Positions 60,497 to 64,000 of a stretch of 64,000 nucleotides of DNA are shown piece by piece. Made by a program: the position numbers and the translations under genes. The notes beneath the pieces are model-generated. The model saw only the letters and a list, made by a program, of their open reading frames with translations, had not been told where the DNA came from and did not search any database. Each line of letters opens with the position of its first letter. Position 1 is the stretch's first letter. This DNA is from Pseudomonas sp. CCI4.2 (lineage in GTDB: Bacteria; Pseudomonadota; Gammaproteobacteria; Pseudomonadales; Pseudomonadaceae): positions 4,762,501 to 4,826,500 of the forward strand of contig NZ_CP133781.1 of assembly GCF_034350045.1 (NCBI RefSeq), given 5' to 3'.

Positions 60497-60541
60497 GAGC
60501 TGGCAGTTAAGCAGTCTCGTGAACACGTTCGCTCCTACAGT
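60490..60541. repeat. REP-like palindrome that provides both neighbouring stop codons
   Basis: CTGTAGGAGC at 60491-60500 and the inverted GCTCCTACAG at 60531-60540. The TAG in each arm is the stop codon of rarD (plus) and of zapE (minus). The 38 bp between the two stops is all that separates the genes. Confidence 0.8.
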
Positions 60542-61659
60542 TTTGCAAACCGCTCCAGCTGCATTTCCTGCAAACGGCTCAACGTGCGGCGAAAGGCGAA
60601 GGACAGGTAGCCCTCGGTGTACAACGCTTCAAGCGGCACTTGCGCCTCGACATACAGCGGTACTCGACGGTCATAGCACTCGTCGACCAGCGCAATGAAA
60701 CGCCGAACACCATCGTCGTGCACCGACAATTGCGGCAGTACGCGATCACCGGCCGAGACCTGTTCTACCGCATCCTCAGTGCCGCGGGCGATTTTTCCTT
60801 CGCGCTGTTTGGCACTCAACGCCGGTACTTCGCTGATCAAAATCGCGGAAAACCGATCGCATAAATCGATGAAATCCATGGCCGCCAATGGCTGTTCGCA
60901 GACGTCGGCATAACGGCACCACAGGACTTTTTCGCTGTGGCGGATCACGTTGATGCGGCGATGACCGAACGCCACGGGCTCATTCGACGATGGCTGGCCC
61001 GCGCTCAGCTGCTCGAAGACACCGGCCAGCGCACTCACACTGCCCGGCTGACTCACCCAGTAACGCTGATGCAATTGCCCCGGATGCAGGCGGTGGTCTT
61101 CGCCGCCGTCGACGGTCACCACGGTCATGTAACGGTTAATGGCGACGATGGCCGGCTCGAAACGCTCACGGTTGTGACCGTTTTCATACAACTGCTCTGG
61201 CGGCTGGTTGGAGGTGGACACCACGACCACGCCCTCTTGAAACATCACTTGCAGCAATCCACCGAGAATGATCGCGTCGCCGATGTCGTTCACGAACAGC
61301 TCATCGAAACACAGCACCCGCACGTCTTTGGCCAGTTCTTGGGCCAGCGCCCGCAAAGGATTGGCGGTGCCGGTCAATTGGAACAGGCGCATGTGAACCC
61401 AGCGCATGAAGTGATGAAAATGCTGGCGCCGCGCGGGCAAGCTCAGGCTGTCGTAGAAACGGTCCATCAACCAGGTTTTTCCACGGCCCACCGGCCCCCA
61501 CAGATAAACGCCCTGGGTCTGCGGCCGACGCTTGCCGTCGTGTAGCGCCAGGAAACAGTCTTGCAAGCACTGCGCAGCGTTTAACTGTGCAGCATCGGGG
61601 GTAAACCCTTGTTGGTCGATAGCCTGTCGATAGGCGTCCAGGGGAGAAACAATGTTCAT
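60535..61659 (-). CDS. zapE: ZapE (AFG1-family) cell-division ATPase
   Basis: 374-aa P-loop ATPase: Walker A GVYLWGPVGRGKTWLMD, HFHHFMRWVH, Walker B VLCFDELFVNDIGDAIIL, sensor STSNQPPEQLYENG, and the C-terminal family end. ZapE modulates Z-ring constriction in E. coli. The C-terminus ends ERFAKL with its TAG in a REP arm. It starts 13 bp after the SulP gene and may be co-transcribed with it. Confidence 0.9.
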   Translation of the reverse strand: MNIVSPLDAYRQAIDQQGFTPDAAQLNAAQCLQDCFLALHDGKRRPQTQGVYLWGPVGRGKTWLMDRFYDSLSLPARRQHFHHFMRWVHMRLFQLTGTANPLRALAQELAKDVRVLCFDELFVNDIGDAIILGGLLQVMFQEGVVVVSTSNQPPEQLYENGHNRERFEPAIVAINRYMTVVTVDGGEDHRLHPGQLHQRYWVSQPGSVSALAGVFEQLSAGQPSSNEPVAFGHRRINVIRHSEKVLWCRYADVCEQPLAAMDFIDLCDRFSAILISEVPALSAKQREGKIARGTEDAVEQVSAGDRVLPQLSVHDDGVRRFIALVDECYDRRVPLYVEAQVPLEALYTEGYLSFAFRRTLSRLQEMQLERFAKL

Positions 61660-61674
61660 CAAGAAATGGGCTCC

Positions 61675-63120
61675 TCAATCGTGATGCACGCCGGCGCGCT
61701 TAAGCATCTGCTTGCAGCGTTCGGACAAGTGAAGCACGTGCAAGTGCTTGCCGACTTTGACGTAGCGCTCACGCAAGGCCTTCAGCGCGGCGATGGCGGA
61801 GTAATCGACAAAACTCAAGCGGCGACAGTCCAGAGTCACGTGGGCGGGGTCATTGGCGGGGTCGAACTGATTGAGGAATGGTGTTGTCGAGGCGAAGAAC
61901 AGCGTGCCGTGTAAGCGGTAGAGCTTGCTTCCGTCTGCTTCCAATGAACTGTCGGCATAGAGCTCGCGAGCCTGCTGCCAGGCGAAATTGAGCGCGGCAA
62001 TGACGATGCCGCACAATACAGCGGTGGCCAAGTCGGTAAATACGGTGATAACCGTCACCGTTAAAATCACCAACACGTCGTTCAGCGGCACCTTGTTCAG
62101 CACCCGCAACGAGGCCCAGGCGAATGTTTGCTGCGACACGACGAACATCACCCCGACCAATGCGGCCAGCGGAATGTGCTCGATCAGCGGGGAAAGAAAC
62201 AGCACGAATAACAGGATCATTACCCCAGCGACCACGCCGGAAAAACGCCCACGACCGCTGGAACTGAGGTTGATCACGGTCTGACCGATCATGGCGCATC
62301 CGCCCATGCCGCCAAAAAACCCCGAGACCATATTGGCCGCCCCCAACGCCACGCACTCTTTATCCGGGTAACCACGGCTTTCGGTGATTTCGTCGGTAAG
62401 GTTCAGCGTCAACAGGGTTTCAAGAATGCCGACCAAAGCCATCAATACGGCGTAAGGGGTCACGATGAACAGGGTTTGCAGGCTCCACGGCACTTGAGGC
62501 AGCGCCAAACCGGGCAAGCCTGCGGCAATGTGCGCCATGTCACCAAGGGTGCGGGTCGGCAGGTCAAGCAGATACACCGCCAGACCGACACCGAGGATGG
62601 CCACCAGCGCCGACGGCACGGCCTGGGTCAAACGTGGCAGCAGGTAGACGATGGCCATGGTCAATGCCACCAACCCGATCATCAAATAAAGCGCTGGACC
62701 GCTCAGCCAGGTTTCTCCGCTCTTGAATTGCTCCAACTGGGCCAAGGCGATGATGATCGCCAAGCCGTTGACGAAGCCGAGCATTACCGGGTGCGGCACC
62801 ATGCGAATCAGCTTGCCCAGTCTCAGCAGGCCAAACACGATCATGATCAACCCGCCGATCACTACGGTGGCAAGCAGGTACTGCACGCCGTGTTGCACCA
62901 CCAGCGCGACGATCACCACCGCCATTGATCCCGCCGCGCCGGAAATCATTCCCGGGCGGCCGCCGAACAGGGCAGTCAAGGTGCAGATGATGAAGGCGCC
63001 GTAAAGCCCCATCAGCGGATTAAGGTGGGCGACCAGGGCAAAAGCGATGCACTCGGGCAATAGCGCGAATGACGTCGTCAGTCCAGCCAAGGCATCGGCG
63101 CGTAGGCGATTTGATTTCAT
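61675..63120 (-). CDS. SulP-family inorganic-anion transporter with STAS domain
   Basis: 481-aa inner-membrane protein: SulP start (DALAGLTTSFALLPECIAFALVAHLNPLMGLYGAFIICTLTALFGG) with twelve to fourteen hydrophobic segments, GGMGGCAMIGQTVINLSSSGR in the centre, and a C-terminal STAS domain (about 390-480, LFFASTTPFLNQF, LDCRRLSFVDYSAIAAL). Anion (sulfate, bicarbonate or other) is not identifiable; no carbonic-anhydrase gene is adjacent. Confidence 0.88.
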   Translation of the reverse strand: MKSNRLRADALAGLTTSFALLPECIAFALVAHLNPLMGLYGAFIICTLTALFGGRPGMISGAAGSMAVVIVALVVQHGVQYLLATVVIGGLIMIVFGLLRLGKLIRMVPHPVMLGFVNGLAIIIALAQLEQFKSGETWLSGPALYLMIGLVALTMAIVYLLPRLTQAVPSALVAILGVGLAVYLLDLPTRTLGDMAHIAAGLPGLALPQVPWSLQTLFIVTPYAVLMALVGILETLLTLNLTDEITESRGYPDKECVALGAANMVSGFFGGMGGCAMIGQTVINLSSSGRGRFSGVVAGVMILLFVLFLSPLIEHIPLAALVGVMFVVSQQTFAWASLRVLNKVPLNDVLVILTVTVITVFTDLATAVLCGIVIAALNFAWQQARELYADSSLEADGSKLYRLHGTLFFASTTPFLNQFDPANDPAHVTLDCRRLSFVDYSAIAALKALRERYVKVGKHLHVLHLSERCKQMLKRAGVHHD

Positions 63121-63510
63121 GGCTTACCTAAATTGTTCGCCAGCGAAGTCAGACGCAGGAAGGCGGGAAAAGAGGGTTGAGGATGGTACGGAGTTGGAGG
63201 CCATCCCGCCAGCCATGCACCCACGTCTGTTGCCCTACAACTTGGCCAAATGCCACATAACCACCCATTCCTCGCTGAACTGCTCCAAAACGACACAGTG
63301 TTGTGTCTCGGCGGGCGGCCCGTTTTGCATGACGTCGGATTTATATATTTAACGATGACCCGCTCTAATCCAGCGCTTTGCGCCGCAGACAACCCATAAA
63401 GTTGACCTGCAGCTCAGCTTTATGGCGCAGTTATTGCCTTATGCAAAAGCCCCCTCTCAGCACTTTTCCGTCGTGGTTGTGCGTCCGCTCGTTTTACGTG
63501 GAGTTTCCCT
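63121..63510. other. Divergent promoter region (390 bp)
   Basis: No gene. It separates the SulP gene (minus) and the Cache-sensor gene (plus) and must hold both promoters. No operator-like palindrome was noted. Confidence 0.5.
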
Positions 63511-64000
63511 ATGCCTGTCTGGCGAAAAAGTATTCAGTGGCAACTCACCTTGAGCATGGGTGCAGCATTGGTCATCAGCAGTCTGATTGTGATCGCCATT
63601 TATGCCTTCGCCTTGAACCGGCTGACCGATCGCTATCTGCTGCAACAAGCCATGCCCGCCAGTGTCGAGGCCATCCGCAACGACCTTGAGCGGCTGCTCG
63701 CTTCGCCCCTCACCGCCGCCAGTGACATTGCCGACAACACACTGGTGGAGGATTGGTTGCGCACGGGGGAAGACCCTGCCCAACAAGCGACCTTCGTGCG
63801 TTACCTGGCCAATATCCAGCAGCAACACAAAGCATTGACCACCTTTATCGTCGCCAAGGACAGCGGCCACTACTTCACCAACAAAGGGGTGGACCGCACG
63901 TTGCAGCCTGGCGCCAAGGAAAACGGCTGGTTCTATGATTTCCTCGCCAGCGGCAAACCGCGCGCGCTGGAAATCGACATTGATCAAACCACCCGAGTCC
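63511..64000 (+). CDS. Membrane sensor protein with Cache-type domain (partial, runs off the window)
   Basis: N-terminal 163 residues of an unfinished frame. After MPVWRKSIQWQ a membrane helix (TLSMGAALVISSLIVIAIYAFAL) leads into an extracytoplasmic Cache-like sensor with QHKALTTFIVAKDSGHYFTN and GAKENGWFYDFLASGKPRALEID. This architecture is shared by methyl-accepting chemotaxis proteins and GGDEF proteins; the output domain lies beyond the window. GGAG lies upstream of ATG 63511. Confidence 0.75.
   Translation, partial: MPVWRKSIQWQLTLSMGAALVISSLIVIAIYAFALNRLTDRYLLQQAMPASVEAIRNDLERLLASPLTAASDIADNTLVEDWLRTGEDPAQQATFVRYLANIQQQHKALTTFIVAKDSGHYFTNKGVDRTLQPGAKENGWFYDFLASGKPRALEIDIDQTTRV

Noticed and set aside
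1..64000. CRISPR arrays, prophage, toxin-antitoxin or known defence systems
   Set aside because: No regularly spaced repeats, phage structural genes or recognisable defence families were seen; the spaced repeats present are REP-type palindromes.

Overview
The window is a piece of a Pseudomonas chromosome. The left edge holds the 5' end of a 16S rRNA gene (Pseudomonas-type start) with a three-promoter leader. Gene order and protein families (C-P lyase operon, PctA-like chemoreceptor, RarD, ZapE, FetAB) fit a saprophytic or plant-associated fluorescent Pseudomonas. Most gaps are peppered with inverted 'TGTAGGAGC / TGTGGGAGC' palindromes of the Pseudomonas REP/REPIN type. The species cannot be read from this sequence.

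Layout. 1-570: rRNA operon start on the minus strand with tandem promoters and a boxA. 580-9306: a GAF-GAF-GGDEF-EAL protein, a LysR regulator, and a minus-strand operon of an MFS carrier, a ThDP-dependent 2-oxoacid enzyme and an NADP-type aldehyde dehydrogenase. 9307-13433: a sparse accessory tract with a family-unknown protein, a PaaI-like thioesterase, the broken C-terminal end of a fatty-acyl-AMP ligase, and a stray DUF167/YggU gene. 13434-20065: a compact, overlapping operon (parA, dnaB-like helicase, a 59-aa zinc-ribbon ORF, two small genes, parB with a frameshift, DUF2857, STY4528-type replication gene). This is the replication/partition module of an SPI-7/PAPI-1-type integrative element, abutting the 3' end of tRNA-Asn, with integrase and conjugation genes not present here.

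20206-31467: an SRPBCC protein followed by a complete phosphonate-uptake and C-P lyase operon, phnCDEFGHIJKLMNP, transcribed leftwards from a Pho box. 31599-35063: a periplasmic esterase-like hydrolase, a repeat-rich gap, and a PctA/B/C-family amino-acid chemoreceptor. 35305-42642: a ddp-like operon (RpiR regulator, VanX/DdpX-type D-Ala-D-Ala dipeptidase, binding protein, two permeases, two ATPases), expected to salvage murein dipeptide. 42979-44874: an isolated PBP2 paralogue. 45400-52605: an L-arabinose locus (GntR/FadR regulator, SMP-30 lactonase, AraFGH importer) with a divergent secreted aldose 1-epimerase.

52660-64000: FetAB-like metal exporter, an epoxide-hydrolase-like enzyme, a 42-aa membrane peptide, a fluoroacetate-dehalogenase-like enzyme, an AhpD-like protein, an MFS carrier, a cyanamide-hydratase-type HD protein, RarD, ZapE, a SulP-STAS anion transporter, and the start of a Cache-type sensor protein cut by the window edge.

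No clearly new multi-gene system was found. The most distinctive items are the degenerate ICE replicon with intragenic iteron-like repeats, REP arms that supply stop codons to three genes, an intragenic PhnF operator, and several unannotated small ORFs.
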